A stretch of DNA of 64,000 nucleotides. Origin: Motiliproteus sp963974645 (GTDB taxonomy: Bacteria; Pseudomonadota; Gammaproteobacteria; Pseudomonadales; Balneatricaceae). The position numbers and the translations under genes are program-made. The notes under the pieces are model-generated. The model was not told where the DNA came from, searched no databases, and saw nothing but the letters and a program-made list of their open reading frames with translations. Shown one piece after another: positions 25,474 through 35,337 of the stretch. Position 1 is the stretch's first letter, and every line of letters begins with the position of its first letter. The stretch covers positions 40,804-104,803 of the forward strand of contig CAXBEA010000001.1 of assembly GCA_963974645.1 (NCBI GenBank), written 5' to 3'.

Positions 25474-26295
25474 TTATTTGAAACGTCGTTGCAGTCCGGC
25501 ATCGGCAATGATGCGGGTGGCGACCTCTTCAATCGATAACTGGCTCACGTCCAGGGTCGTTATTCGATTGAGTTGAAACATCGCGTAGGCATCGGCGACC
25601 TCGCGATGACATTGTCGCAATGAAGCGTAGTCAGTATCAGGGCGTCGCTGCTGGCGAATGGCGGCGAGCAGGTCTGCATCAATCGTTAGTCCAAAGAGTT
25701 TATGCCGATACTGCTGGAGAATTTTGGGGAGCTGGGTTTCATCAAGGTCATCGGCGGTCAGTGGGTAGTTCGCAGCGCGGATGCCAAATTGCAGTGCTAG
25801 ATAGAGGCTGGTGGGTGTTTTTCCCGTTCTGGAGACGCCGGTTAGGATAATATCTGCGCGATCATAATCACGCTGGCGCCCGCCATCATCGTTTTCCAGA
25901 GTGAACTTGACCGCATCTTCACGAAACCTATACATCTCCTCTTTATCCAGTGCGCGTGATGTCCCTGCACTGTTGCAGGGTGTTTGCCCCAGCTCTTGCG
26001 CCAGTGCGGGTAATAGGGCACCAAAGACATCCACTTGATAGCCTTTGCAGTTCTGGAGCCGTTGGCGTACCTGCGGGTCAGCGATGGTATAAAGTACCAA
26101 CGGCAACTGCGCATCGATAGCCACCTGGGCGTCTACCTGACTCACCACCTGATCTGCTTTGGCGACTGTGTCGATGTAGGGCAGGGTAATACGATCAAAC
26201 TGGACTAGATTGAATTGGGACAGCAGGCTGCGGCCCAAGCCAACGGCGGTGATGCCGGTTCCATCAGAGATATAAAAAACGGTGCGTCTATCCAT
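25474..26295 (-). CDS. ppsR: phosphoenolpyruvate synthase regulatory protein (kinase/pyrophosphorylase)
   Basis: Bifunctional enzyme of the DUF299 family that switches PEP synthase off with ADP-dependent phosphorylation of its threonine and on with phosphate-dependent dephosphorylation. The 273-aa length is normal. The family opening FYISDGTGITAVGLGRSLLSQ and the P-loop LTGVSRTGKTPTSLYLA (about residues 147-163) are present. It is divergent from ppsA with 81 bases between the starts, the standard arrangement, so both probably share a control region. Confidence 0.96.
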   Translation of the reverse strand: MDRRTVFYISDGTGITAVGLGRSLLSQFNLVQFDRITLPYIDTVAKADQVVSQVDAQVAIDAQLPLVLYTIADPQVRQRLQNCKGYQVDVFGALLPALAQELGQTPCNSAGTSRALDKEEMYRFREDAVKFTLENDDGGRQRDYDRADIILTGVSRTGKTPTSLYLALQFGIRAANYPLTADDLDETQLPKILQQYRHKLFGLTIDADLLAAIRQQRRPDTDYASLRQCHREVADAYAMFQLNRITTLDVSQLSIEEVATRIIADAGLQRRFK

Positions 26296-26376
26296 AAGTC
26301 AAAGCTTATCCCTGGTTCCAGCCGCTATGGTATCGACCTATAATACGGATTTTTGCAGACTGAGGCTCGTTTCGAC

Positions 26377-28749
26377 GTGAATCACTACATTCTTCGATTT
26401 GACCAGATCGATGCGCAGGATTATTCACGCGTCGGGGGCAAACATGCTCCGTTGGGGGCGTTGATAACCCATCTGGCCGGACAGGGGGTGCGGGTTCCTG
26501 CGGGTTTTGCGACCAGCGCCCAGGCTTACAGCGACTTTCTTGCCAGCAATGAGCTGCAACAGCGGATTATGCAACGACTCAAGGGGCTTGATGTTGAGGA
26601 CATAACGGCGCTGGCGGAGGCGGGTAGCCAGATTCGCTCCTGGATTCTCCAGGCCCCCTTGCAACCGCAACTGATTGCTCAGGTGGGCGCCGCCTGGACA
26701 GCTCTCGGCGGGGAATCGGTTCCTGTCGCGGTGCGCGCCTCGGCAATCGCAGCAGGGTTGCCGGATGCCTCCTTTTCAGGGCAGCAGGAAAGCTATCTTA
26801 ATATCCGTGGTTTGGCTGCCGTCTTAGTCTCGATTAAACAGGTCTACGCGTCGCTGTTTAATGATCGAGCGATCGCGTATCGGGTACACCGTTCCATCCC
26901 TCATCAGGAGGTGATGCTCTCGGTGGGGATTCAGCGCATGGCCCGCAGTGAAAGCGGTGCTAGTGGGGTGCTGGATAGTCTCGACACTGAATCAGGCTTC
27001 CAGGGCGTTTTTTATATCTGTTCGGTATTTGGATTGGGTGAGCCGGTGATTCTGGGTCAAGTCAGTCCCGACGAGTTTTACGTCAGCAAGCAGCTTTTGG
27101 CGAACACCCGCCCCGCGATTATCAGCCGTAATCTGGGCAGCAAGTCGATCAAGATGGTTTATGCCACCGATGCCGATGCGGAGCGGGCGGTGACGACGAT
27201 AAAAACTGCCCCTGAGCAGCGTTGTCGGTTTAGTCTCAGCGATGCTCAGGTGCTGGAGTTGGCGCGTATAGGTTCGCTTGTCGAAGCCCATTTTGGTCAG
27301 CCGATGAAGATTGAATGGGCACTCGATGGCGACGACGGGCAGCTGTATGTGGTTCAGGCTCACGGGATCGACTCGGTTAAAAACAGCACCCAGATGATTG
27401 AACGTTATCTGATCAAAGAGAGTGGCCGGGTGTTGCTTGAGGGGCGCAGCGTGGGCCAAAGGATCGGTAGTGGTACGGTCCGTATCGTTACTCATCATGA
27501 GGATCTAGCGCGAATCGAGGAGGGTGATATCCTGGTTACCGACATGACCGCACCTGAGTGGGAACCGGTTCTGCGACGCTTATCCGGAATTATTACCAAC
27601 CGCGGTGGACGAACCTGCCATGCCGCCATTATGGCGCGTGAATTGGGAATTCCGGCGATCGTCGGTTGTGGTGATGCAACCGACTTATTACAGGACGGCC
27701 AGCTGGTTACCATCTCCTGTGCCGAGGGTGACAGCGGCCTCTGCTACCAGGGTCAGCTGGATTTTGAACACCATAGCTCGCGTATTGATGCCATGCCGCC
27801 GCTGCCGTTCAAGATGATGCTCAATGTGGCCAATCCCAACCGGGTATTTAGCTTCGCCAGTCTGCCCAATGAGGGGATAGGCTTGGCCCGGCTGGAATTT
27901 ATTATCACCCGGATGATCGGCGTTCATCCCAAGGCGTTGCTGCATTTTGAAGACCAGCCCGCCGAGATTCGTCGTAGCATCGAACTCCGCAGTGCTGGCT
28001 ACGCCTCTGCGCAAACGTTCTTTGTTGAAAAACTGGTTGAGGGGATCGCAACCCTGGCTGTGGCCTGCGCGAATAAACCGGTGATTGTGCGGTTATCAGA
28101 TTTTAAATCCAATGAGTACCGCAACCTGATCGGTGGACGCCAATACGAGCTGACTGAAGAGAACCCGATGCTCGGCTTTCGCGGTGCATCCAGGTATATC
28201 TCAGATTCATTCCGCGAGTGCTTTGAATTGGAGTGCCGGGCGATCCGCAAGGTCCGAGAAGAGATGGGGCTGGTCAACGTTGAGATCATGGTGCCCTTCG
28301 TCCGCACCCTAGGCGAAGCTCGCCAGGTGGTAGAGCTGTTACGTGCGAACGGGCTGGAGCGAGGGGTTCAGGGACTACGAATTATCATGATGTGTGAACT
28401 GCCGGCAAACGCTTTGTTGGCCGAGCAGTTTTTGCACTATTTTGACGGCTTTTCGATCGGCTCCAATGATCTTACCCAGCTTACCCTGGGATTGGATCGT
28501 GATTCAGGCGTGGTTGCTCACCTCTTCGACGAACGCAACGACGCTGTTAAGGCGCTGTTGAAAATGGCTATAGATGCTTGTCGGCGGGCGAATAAATATG
28601 TCGGTATCTGCGGCCAGGCGCCCTCGGACTACCCGGATATGGCGCAGTGGCTGATGGAGCAGGGCATCGATAGCATCAGTCTTAATCCGGATTCGGTCCT
28701 GGATACCTGGTTTTATCTGTCTCAGTCGTTGTCCCAGCGATCAACTTGA
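26377..28749 (+). CDS. ppsA: phosphoenolpyruvate synthase
   Basis: Converts pyruvate, ATP and water to phosphoenolpyruvate, AMP and phosphate, feeding gluconeogenesis. The 790-aa protein has the ATP/pyruvate-binding domain (VGGKHAPLGAL near residue 20), the phosphohistidine domain NRGGRTCHAAIMAREL with the catalytic His near residue 415, preceded by the Thr that PpsR modifies, and the PEP/pyruvate barrel with a C-terminal cysteine in YVGICGQAPSDYP. I prefer GTG at 26377, which aligns with the family start; a TTG eight codons upstream is possible. Its last nine bases overlap the convergent c-di-GMP gene. Confidence 0.96.
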   Translation: MNHYILRFDQIDAQDYSRVGGKHAPLGALITHLAGQGVRVPAGFATSAQAYSDFLASNELQQRIMQRLKGLDVEDITALAEAGSQIRSWILQAPLQPQLIAQVGAAWTALGGESVPVAVRASAIAAGLPDASFSGQQESYLNIRGLAAVLVSIKQVYASLFNDRAIAYRVHRSIPHQEVMLSVGIQRMARSESGASGVLDSLDTESGFQGVFYICSVFGLGEPVILGQVSPDEFYVSKQLLANTRPAIISRNLGSKSIKMVYATDADAERAVTTIKTAPEQRCRFSLSDAQVLELARIGSLVEAHFGQPMKIEWALDGDDGQLYVVQAHGIDSVKNSTQMIERYLIKESGRVLLEGRSVGQRIGSGTVRIVTHHEDLARIEEGDILVTDMTAPEWEPVLRRLSGIITNRGGRTCHAAIMARELGIPAIVGCGDATDLLQDGQLVTISCAEGDSGLCYQGQLDFEHHSSRIDAMPPLPFKMMLNVANPNRVFSFASLPNEGIGLARLEFIITRMIGVHPKALLHFEDQPAEIRRSIELRSAGYASAQTFFVEKLVEGIATLAVACANKPVIVRLSDFKSNEYRNLIGGRQYELTEENPMLGFRGASRYISDSFRECFELECRAIRKVREEMGLVNVEIMVPFVRTLGEARQVVELLRANGLERGVQGLRIIMMCELPANALLAEQFLHYFDGFSIGSNDLTQLTLGLDRDSGVVAHLFDERNDAVKALLKMAIDACRRANKYVGICGQAPSDYPDMAQWLMEQGIDSISLNPDSVLDTWFYLSQSLSQRST

Positions 28750-31626
28750 TGGTTCGAGATCAACGTCTAAATCGGCTCTGTCGATCCATTCAATAAATTG
28801 ATCGGCGGCTATGGGGGGGCTGAAAAGGAATCCTTGCCCCATAGAACACTGGTGTAAGAGTAAGAAGTCGAGCTGCTCCTGGGTTTCTATCCCCTCGGCA
28901 ATTACATTCAGCCCGAGCCCACGGGCCATCAGGATGATTGCTTTGACGATGGTGGCATCTTCGCGGTCGACAGTGATCTCGCCAACAAAGCCCCGATCAA
29001 TTTTCAAACTGTTGAGCGGAAACTGCTTGAGATATCGCAGGTTTGAATAACCGGTACCGAAATCATCGATACTGATCTCAACCCCAAGGCTGCGCAGTTG
29101 GGTCAGAACCTTAACCGCAGCAGAGCCGTCCTCTACCACCATGCTTTCGGTGATCTCCAGTTCCAGCGCGCTGGGTTTGAGCCCGCTTTGTTGCAGGGTA
29201 AGACTGATGTCATCAACCAGGCCCTCTTTTTTGAACTGACGCGCCGAGAGGTTGACCGCAACCCGCAGATGCGACCAGCCCTGCTGATGCCAGACCTCTG
29301 TCTGCCGGCAGGCTTCTTCAAGCACCCATTGTCCAAGGGGGATACTCAGACCGCACTCCTCGGCCACCGGGATAAATGCCAGCGGTGAAATGATCCCCTT
29401 TTCAGGGTGCACCCAGCGCACCAAAGCTTCCATACCCACTACACGGCGACTGTTCAGTTCTAATTTGGGTTGGTAGTAGAGTACAAACTGGTTCTTTTCC
29501 AGCGCCTCTCTGAGTTCATTTTCAAGCAAAAGCCGTGAAGACGCCTGCTGATGCAGGATATCGGTAAAATAGTGAAAGGCGTTGCGGCCTTGTGCTTTAG
29601 CCTGATACATCGCCATGTCGGCATGTTGAATCAGCGTCTCTGAATTATCACCATCATCCGGGTAGAGCGCTATGCCGATACTGGCGCTGACGTGCAGTTG
29701 CTGTCCAGCCAGATTAATAGGCTGGTTGATTCGTGCAAGAATCCGTTTCACCAGCTGCGTGGTGTGGCCGATATGGGCAGACTCAGAGATGATAACGGTG
29801 AACTCATCGCCACCCAGGCGGGTCACTGTATCGTTCTCGCGAACCTCGCTGCTAAGACGCTCGGCGATTATTTTGAGCAGGGCATCACCGACACTATGGC
29901 CGAATGAGTCGTTGACATATTTAAACCGATCAAGATCTAGAAACAGCAGCGCTAATTGATGTTTGTGCCGACGGGCTGCCGCCAGTTCATGCTGTAACCG
30001 ATCATGAAACAGGGCGCGATTGGGCAGACCGGTCAGCGGATCGTAATAGGCGATGCGCTCGAGCTCTTTCTCGACTTGTTTGATATTGCTGATATCTGAA
30101 AAGACACCTATATACTGCCTTTGTTCGTCCTCCAGTTCACCGACACGATTGATCGAGACCCAGGCCGGAAATAGCGAGCCATCTTTTTTCCGGTTCCAGA
30201 TCTCGCCACGCCAATGGCCATCCCTATTAAGCTGTTGCCAAAGCTCGATATAGAATCCAGCGTCGTGATGGTCTGAGCGATAGAGTCTGGGGGTATTTCC
30301 CAGTGCTTCGTTACGACTGTATCCCGTGATACGGCTGAAGGCCGCGTTAGTCTCGATTATTTTGGCTTCAGCGTTGGTTATAATGACGGCGTCGCTGGTG
30401 TGGTCGATAACCAGTTTCGACAATCGCAGTTGATTCAGCAACTGACTGCGCTCGGTGATATCTTGAAATACCGTTAACAACCGAATACCGTCCGGGGTCT
30501 GAAGTTCGGAGCGAAAACAGAGCCACTGCTTTTCGTCTCCTAGACCATCCTGGATTTGAGCATTCTGACCATGGTCGATCTGTGCTCGATGCAGTAGCGC
30601 AAGAATCGATTCTGGTAGTTGAGACTCAGGTGGCTTGGATAGTTCGTCGAGCTGCGGATCGGCTATGCCAGCCATCTGGCGCAGAGAGCGGTTGATATTT
30701 AGGACGTTGCCGTTGGCAGGGTCTGTGATTGCTGTTCCTAGTGGGGACTCTTCAAAGGCGTTGAAAAAAGTGGCTTGGTTTAAGCGTTCATGGGCTAGTT
30801 GGCGTCTACGCAGGTGGCTGGCATAGAGCATGATCAGCCCCAAGGTCAGAAAAATTAAGCGGATGTACCAGGAGTAGGGTGATTGAGTGTCCCAGCCTTG
30901 TTGGGGGCGCGCGGCCATCTGCCAGGAGCCATAAGGCAGGTTGACTCGGAGTAATGTTGATGGGGTGTTGAACAGATTCGGATTTCCGAAAAAAACCTCG
31001 CCTTCGGGCCCCTTGCTGTCCTTACCGCGGATAGCAATGTCCAGACCCAGAGGGCGACTGGAGATTCCCGTTTGGTCAAATAGTTTATTACTGTCTAGCA
31101 CCGAGGAGATCATCCCCCAAAATTGACGCTGCCCCGATTTATCGTCATAAAAAACAGGTAAGCGCGCAATCAGTCCAACGCCGCCTTGGGCTAGATTCAG
31201 TGGCCCCGCGACGACGATAGTATTCAGATCTCTGGCCTGCAAGGCAGCTGCGCGCTGCTGCGGGTTGTTGGTGTAATCGAGCCCGAGGGCCGCCTGATTA
31301 CCCTCGAGCGGGTAGATATAGCGAACAACAAGATCCGGTGCCGCAGCGATGTTACGCAGCTGGTGTTTGTTCTCCATCAGTTTGGCGGCCAGCGTATTAA
31401 ATTCTGTAGGGGTGATATCGGGGTTGATTGAGATATAGGCCGAGACGCCGTTAAGCAGATGCAAGTTAGCATTGAGAGACCCCTCCAGCTGCGCCCTGAG
31501 CAAGCCGAGTTTTTCGACAACAGCGATACGCTGGTTTTGGATATGACGGCTGGCAAACAATTGCTCCAAAACAGTGTCGAACAGCAGCACGCTGAGGACA
31601 ATAATCAGGCTTGAGATAAAACGCAT
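28741..31626 (-). CDS. CHASE-PAS-PAS-GGDEF-EAL membrane protein
   Basis: A 961-aa inner-membrane protein likely to turn c-di-GMP over in response to a periplasmic signal. After an N-terminal helix comes a CHASE sensor (about residues 40-240), then a second helix (WYIRLIFLTLGLIMLYASHL), PAS 1 (FEESPLGTAITDPANG), PAS 2 (VIDHTSDAVIITNAEAKI), GGDEF (RLGGDEFTVII, with DPLTGLPNR) and EAL (MEALVRWVHPEKG, ELEITESM, DDFGTGYSN). Both catalytic signatures look intact, so it may make or degrade c-di-GMP; many such proteins favour one activity. It is a single gene. Confidence 0.93.
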   Translation of the reverse strand: MRFISSLIIVLSVLLFDTVLEQLFASRHIQNQRIAVVEKLGLLRAQLEGSLNANLHLLNGVSAYISINPDITPTEFNTLAAKLMENKHQLRNIAAAPDLVVRYIYPLEGNQAALGLDYTNNPQQRAAALQARDLNTIVVAGPLNLAQGGVGLIARLPVFYDDKSGQRQFWGMISSVLDSNKLFDQTGISSRPLGLDIAIRGKDSKGPEGEVFFGNPNLFNTPSTLLRVNLPYGSWQMAARPQQGWDTQSPYSWYIRLIFLTLGLIMLYASHLRRRQLAHERLNQATFFNAFEESPLGTAITDPANGNVLNINRSLRQMAGIADPQLDELSKPPESQLPESILALLHRAQIDHGQNAQIQDGLGDEKQWLCFRSELQTPDGIRLLTVFQDITERSQLLNQLRLSKLVIDHTSDAVIITNAEAKIIETNAAFSRITGYSRNEALGNTPRLYRSDHHDAGFYIELWQQLNRDGHWRGEIWNRKKDGSLFPAWVSINRVGELEDEQRQYIGVFSDISNIKQVEKELERIAYYDPLTGLPNRALFHDRLQHELAAARRHKHQLALLFLDLDRFKYVNDSFGHSVGDALLKIIAERLSSEVRENDTVTRLGGDEFTVIISESAHIGHTTQLVKRILARINQPINLAGQQLHVSASIGIALYPDDGDNSETLIQHADMAMYQAKAQGRNAFHYFTDILHQQASSRLLLENELREALEKNQFVLYYQPKLELNSRRVVGMEALVRWVHPEKGIISPLAFIPVAEECGLSIPLGQWVLEEACRQTEVWHQQGWSHLRVAVNLSARQFKKEGLVDDISLTLQQSGLKPSALELEITESMVVEDGSAAVKVLTQLRSLGVEISIDDFGTGYSNLRYLKQFPLNSLKIDRGFVGEITVDREDATIVKAIILMARGLGLNVIAEGIETQEQLDFLLLHQCSMGQGFLFSPPIAADQFIEWIDRADLDVDLEPSS

Positions 31627-31896
31627 GCGTAATTCTCGATAGGCTTTTATATCAATTTACTATAGAGGAAGAACGGTATTCGATGCGTGATTATCTGTTT
31701 AATGTCTAATTTGGTTCAGTTTTCGGGTGGATCTGGTTTGTTCAAAACGGTGATTCTAGGCGGAAAACAGATTTAGCAGACAGTACTATCAGTACTCTCA
31801 GCTGGTTAAGCAATGCATTAATCAATCAAAGCTTTAGTTCAGTTAAAGGCGTACTGCAATAACGTTAGGCGTCAATTAAATTAGAGGAGTTTCGAA

Positions 31897-32388
31897 GTGC
31901 AGGATCTACTTCCCGATCTGTGTGATCAGTTTCCCGACCTGGTACAGGTCGTCGAACCTATGTTTGGCAATTTTGGTGGGCGAGAAGTTTTTTTCGGTGA
32001 AATCGTCACCCTTAAGGCGTTTGAAGATAATTCCCTGGTCCGCGAACAGGTGGCACTACCCGGCAAGGGTAAAGTGTTGGTGATCGACGGTGGCGGCTCA
32101 ATGCGTCGGGCGATGCTGGGCGATATGCTTGCGGAACAGGCCGCCAAGAATGGTTGGGAAGGGATGTTGATCAATGGCTGCATCCGTGACGTTAACGCCA
32201 TCGGTGAAACCGATCTGGGGGTTGCTGCGCTGGGGACTCATCCGATGAAGACCGATAAACGTGGTCTGGGTGATCTGAATGTCGCTGTGACCTTTGGTGG
32301 CGTTACCTTTCGCCCCGGTCACTATTTATATGCCGATAACAACGGGGTGTTGATCTCGCCACAGCCATTGGCACTGGATCCTGGCTAA
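31897..32388 (+). CDS. rraA: ribonuclease E activity regulator RraA
   Basis: Trimeric protein that binds RNase E and inhibits RNA decay. The 163-aa protein matches RraA throughout: DLCDQFPDLVQVVEPMF at the start, VIDGGGSMRRAMLGDMLA in the middle and INGCIRDVNAI and YADNNGVLIS later. The start is GTG with GAGGAG seven bases upstream. It is a single gene. Relatives with aldolase activity have a different metal site, so the regulator call is preferred. Confidence 0.95.
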   Translation: MQDLLPDLCDQFPDLVQVVEPMFGNFGGREVFFGEIVTLKAFEDNSLVREQVALPGKGKVLVIDGGGSMRRAMLGDMLAEQAAKNGWEGMLINGCIRDVNAIGETDLGVAALGTHPMKTDKRGLGDLNVAVTFGGVTFRPGHYLYADNNGVLISPQPLALDPG

Positions 32389-32441
32389 GCGTCCCTATAG
32401 TTCCTCCATAACGGGGCATAACAACGCTAAAACCTCAGCTG

Positions 32442-32645
32442 ATGATAGACTGCGTTCGCACTCTTTATCAGCGGCTGTTGTTCCAATTTAACCTCAACCG
32501 GGAGGAGTACTTGGGGGTAAAAAAGCTAAGAGACACGCGCGGGGAGGACGGGTGTCTGTTGCAGATCCAGACGTACCAAGCCAGGTTACGGTATTTCCTG
32601 CGGATGAAAAACCAGTCCGAGATGCCACCTGACCTTCTGATCTGA
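32442..32645 (+). CDS. possible small protein (67 aa)
   Basis: An open frame between rraA and fadE with ATG start and no clear ribosome site. The product is basic, with many Leu, Arg and Gln and two cysteines; no family recognised. It could be real, or a chance frame in the 273-base gap. Confidence 0.3.
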   Translation: MIDCVRTLYQRLLFQFNLNREEYLGVKKLRDTRGEDGCLLQIQTYQARLRYFLRMKNQSEMPPDLLI

Positions 32646-32661
32646 CTGCCTTCTGGTCTAG

Positions 32662-35133
32662 TTAGCGTTGCGGCTTTTTCGCCGGACGGTAATGGTCCAC
32701 CTGGATGGCCGCATCCACCGCCTGGAGAGTCTCCAGGTAGTGATCTTTTTCAGCTTCGCTCATCACCCCGGCAACCACTGCTTGCAGCAATAATTCAGGG
32801 GTAATTTCTTCACCGGGAAGCTTACCCTCACGTTGTGCCTGACTGAGGCGCTTCTCGGTATCTTGGTTAGCCAGTACCAGCAGAAATGCACTCTCGACCC
32901 GACCCACAGGATCGGCCGGGTCCTTGCTGTAATAAACCCCCTCAATCAATCGCTGCCGCGTCGGGGAATCAGCCAACAGTGACTGGGCTACCTGTTTATC
33001 CAGAGCATCACTGGGCCCCGAGTAATGGTGCCCGCTAGGAAAGATCCAGGCGTTCAGCAGGCCACCCAAGACGGGAGAGGGGTAGTTCTGCAGCAACTCG
33101 GTGAGTGCCTGCTGCTGCTTAAAGAGGCAATGCTCCAGGGTCCATTCCAGCAGCGCTTGATCCTCCTTGGGTAGGCCATCATCGGCATAGCGCTTGAGCA
33201 CTGCCGAGGCTAGATAGAGGTAACTCAGCACATCGCCCAAGCGGGCTGAAATCCGCTCTCTAAACTTCAGGCTACCGCCAAGCGTTAACAGGCTGCAGTC
33301 GCTGACAAAGGCATATGCCGCGCTCATCCGGCTCAGTTGCTGGGCATAACGCGCCAGTGGCTGCGGAATACCTTCGGTGCTGCCCAATCGCCCCCGCGTG
33401 AACCCAAGAACCAAGGACCGGGTGGCCAATTGCAGGCTGTGCTGGAAGTGGCCGCACAGTGCTTGATCGAGTGCGACAACCCCGGCTTTAGGGTCTGGAT
33501 CGGTTGCCGCTTCCATCTCTGCAAGCAAAAACTTGTGACAGCGGATCGCACCCTGACCAAAGATCATCATGTTGCGGGTAAGAATGTTGGCCCCTTCTAC
33601 CGTGATGCCGATAGGGATCGACTGATACACCCGAGCCAGGTAGTTGCTCGGCCCATCGATCACAGCACGGCCACCGTGGATATCCATCGCATGATTGACG
33701 ACGGTGCGCATCATCTCAGTCGTGTGGTATTTGATAATCGCCGAAGCAACCGCGGGTTTTTCACCCCTGTCGACCATAGCAGCGGTGAGGGTTCTGGCGC
33801 TGTCCATCAAATAGCTGAGGCCTGCGATGGGTGCCAGCGCTTCAATGACACCTTCAAACTCACAGATAGGGGTGTGAAATTGTTGCCGGATTTTGCTGTA
33901 AGCACCGCTGGTCAGACAGGCTAGTTTGCCTGCGCCACAGCTCTGTGCGGGCAATGAGATAGCGCGCCCCACCGATAGACAGTTCAGCAGCATCGACCAG
34001 CCGTTGCCGATCTGCTCCTGACCACCGATGATCTGTGTTAGCGGAATGAAGACATCTTTACCCCAGGTCGGACCGTTCATAAATGCACTGGTCATAGGTC
34101 TGTGCCGGTCGCCGATATGAACCCCTGCGGTAGACACAGGTACCAGTGCGCAGGTGATACCCAGGCTCTCGTTTTTATTCTCATTTCCATGCTCATCTTT
34201 AGGCTTGCCGAGTAGCTTGTCCGGATCGTACACCTTAAAGGCCAGCCCCAGTACCGTCGCGACCGGCGCCAGGGTGATGTAGCGCTTATTCCAATTCAAG
34301 CGCAGCCCGAGCACCTGTTTGCCTTGCCAGTTGCCCCGAGTAACGATACCGGTATCGCAGATCGCTCCGGCATCGGAACCGGCCTGGGGGGAGGTTAATG
34401 CAAAGCAGGGGATCTCCTCGCCGTTGGCGAGACGCGGCAGGTAATAATCCTGCTGGCTTTTCGTGCCGTAGTGCAACAGTAACTCTGCGGGTCCCAATGA
34501 ATTCGGCACCATCACGGTGACGGCTGCGGAGATACTGCGGGTAGATATCTTCACCACTACGCTGGAGTGGGCCAGCGCCGAAAACCCTTTTCCGCCGTAT
34601 TTTTTGGGGATGATCATGGCGAAGAAACCCTGCTGGCGTAGCATCCTCCAGATCTCTTCGGGCAGGTTGTGACGGCGCTGTACGATGTCCCAATCATCAA
34701 GCAGCAGGCAGAGTTGTTCAACAGGACCGTCGATAAAAGCTTGCTCCTCGGCCGTTAGCTGCGGCTTGGGTTGCTGCAATAGTTGTTGCCAGCGAGGATT
34801 GCCATTAAACAGCTCTCCCTCCCAGCCCACCGTCCCGGCATCGATAGCGGCCCGCTCGGTGGCTGAGATAGAGGGTAGGGCGCGACTCAGTAACTTGAGT
34901 ACGGGGCTGATCAGATAGCGCCTGCGTAACTGGGTGGCGTACATCAGTACCAGGATTGCGGCGGTAACTAGAGCACTAACCAGCCAAAGCAGATTGCTGA
35001 TGCCAGATTCGCTCGGATAGATCAGCCGACAAGCCAGCAGAGTAGCCAGCAATAAAAGGCTCCAAAGCAGGCGTCCAGCGGCCTTATATGCAAGCATCAG
35101 TGCCAAAATGATAAACATGAACGTCAGCAGCAT
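32662..35133 (-). CDS. fadE: acyl-CoA dehydrogenase FadE
   Basis: Membrane-associated first enzyme of fatty acid beta-oxidation; oxidises acyl-CoA to trans-2-enoyl-CoA with FAD. The 823-aa length equals that of the FadE class, much longer than ordinary acyl-CoA dehydrogenases. It starts with two hydrophobic segments (residues about 1-40 and 47-65), then has IIPKKYGGKGFSALAHS, ALTSPQAGSDAGAI for the acyl and FAD contacts, NMDIHGG-like HAMDIHGGRAV and the ITVEGANILTR line. The C-terminal DUF1974 domain of FadE follows. It is transcribed alone, divergent from selD. Regulation by a FadR-like repressor is likely by analogy; no site was identified. Confidence 0.96.
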   Translation of the reverse strand: MLLTFMFIILALMLAYKAAGRLLWSLLLLATLLACRLIYPSESGISNLLWLVSALVTAAILVLMYATQLRRRYLISPVLKLLSRALPSISATERAAIDAGTVGWEGELFNGNPRWQQLLQQPKPQLTAEEQAFIDGPVEQLCLLLDDWDIVQRRHNLPEEIWRMLRQQGFFAMIIPKKYGGKGFSALAHSSVVVKISTRSISAAVTVMVPNSLGPAELLLHYGTKSQQDYYLPRLANGEEIPCFALTSPQAGSDAGAICDTGIVTRGNWQGKQVLGLRLNWNKRYITLAPVATVLGLAFKVYDPDKLLGKPKDEHGNENKNESLGITCALVPVSTAGVHIGDRHRPMTSAFMNGPTWGKDVFIPLTQIIGGQEQIGNGWSMLLNCLSVGRAISLPAQSCGAGKLACLTSGAYSKIRQQFHTPICEFEGVIEALAPIAGLSYLMDSARTLTAAMVDRGEKPAVASAIIKYHTTEMMRTVVNHAMDIHGGRAVIDGPSNYLARVYQSIPIGITVEGANILTRNMMIFGQGAIRCHKFLLAEMEAATDPDPKAGVVALDQALCGHFQHSLQLATRSLVLGFTRGRLGSTEGIPQPLARYAQQLSRMSAAYAFVSDCSLLTLGGSLKFRERISARLGDVLSYLYLASAVLKRYADDGLPKEDQALLEWTLEHCLFKQQQALTELLQNYPSPVLGGLLNAWIFPSGHHYSGPSDALDKQVAQSLLADSPTRQRLIEGVYYSKDPADPVGRVESAFLLVLANQDTEKRLSQAQREGKLPGEEITPELLLQAVVAGVMSEAEKDHYLETLQAVDAAIQVDHYRPAKKPQR

Positions 35134-35337
35134 CGCTAATTACTCCCCGTGCCAATGCACAGCATTTATCGTAAAGATAAGGGTAGATCAGATTATTCAG
35201 AGCGCGCAGATAGGTCCGTTATCACTAAGCTTTTTCGACTTTCAGGTCATTTTTAGCTATAACAGACACCTGTTTATAGGTTGAGTCTAGATCAGTCCGA
35301 TCCAGCCCACCGCATTCCTGTCTTGAGTCGTATACCC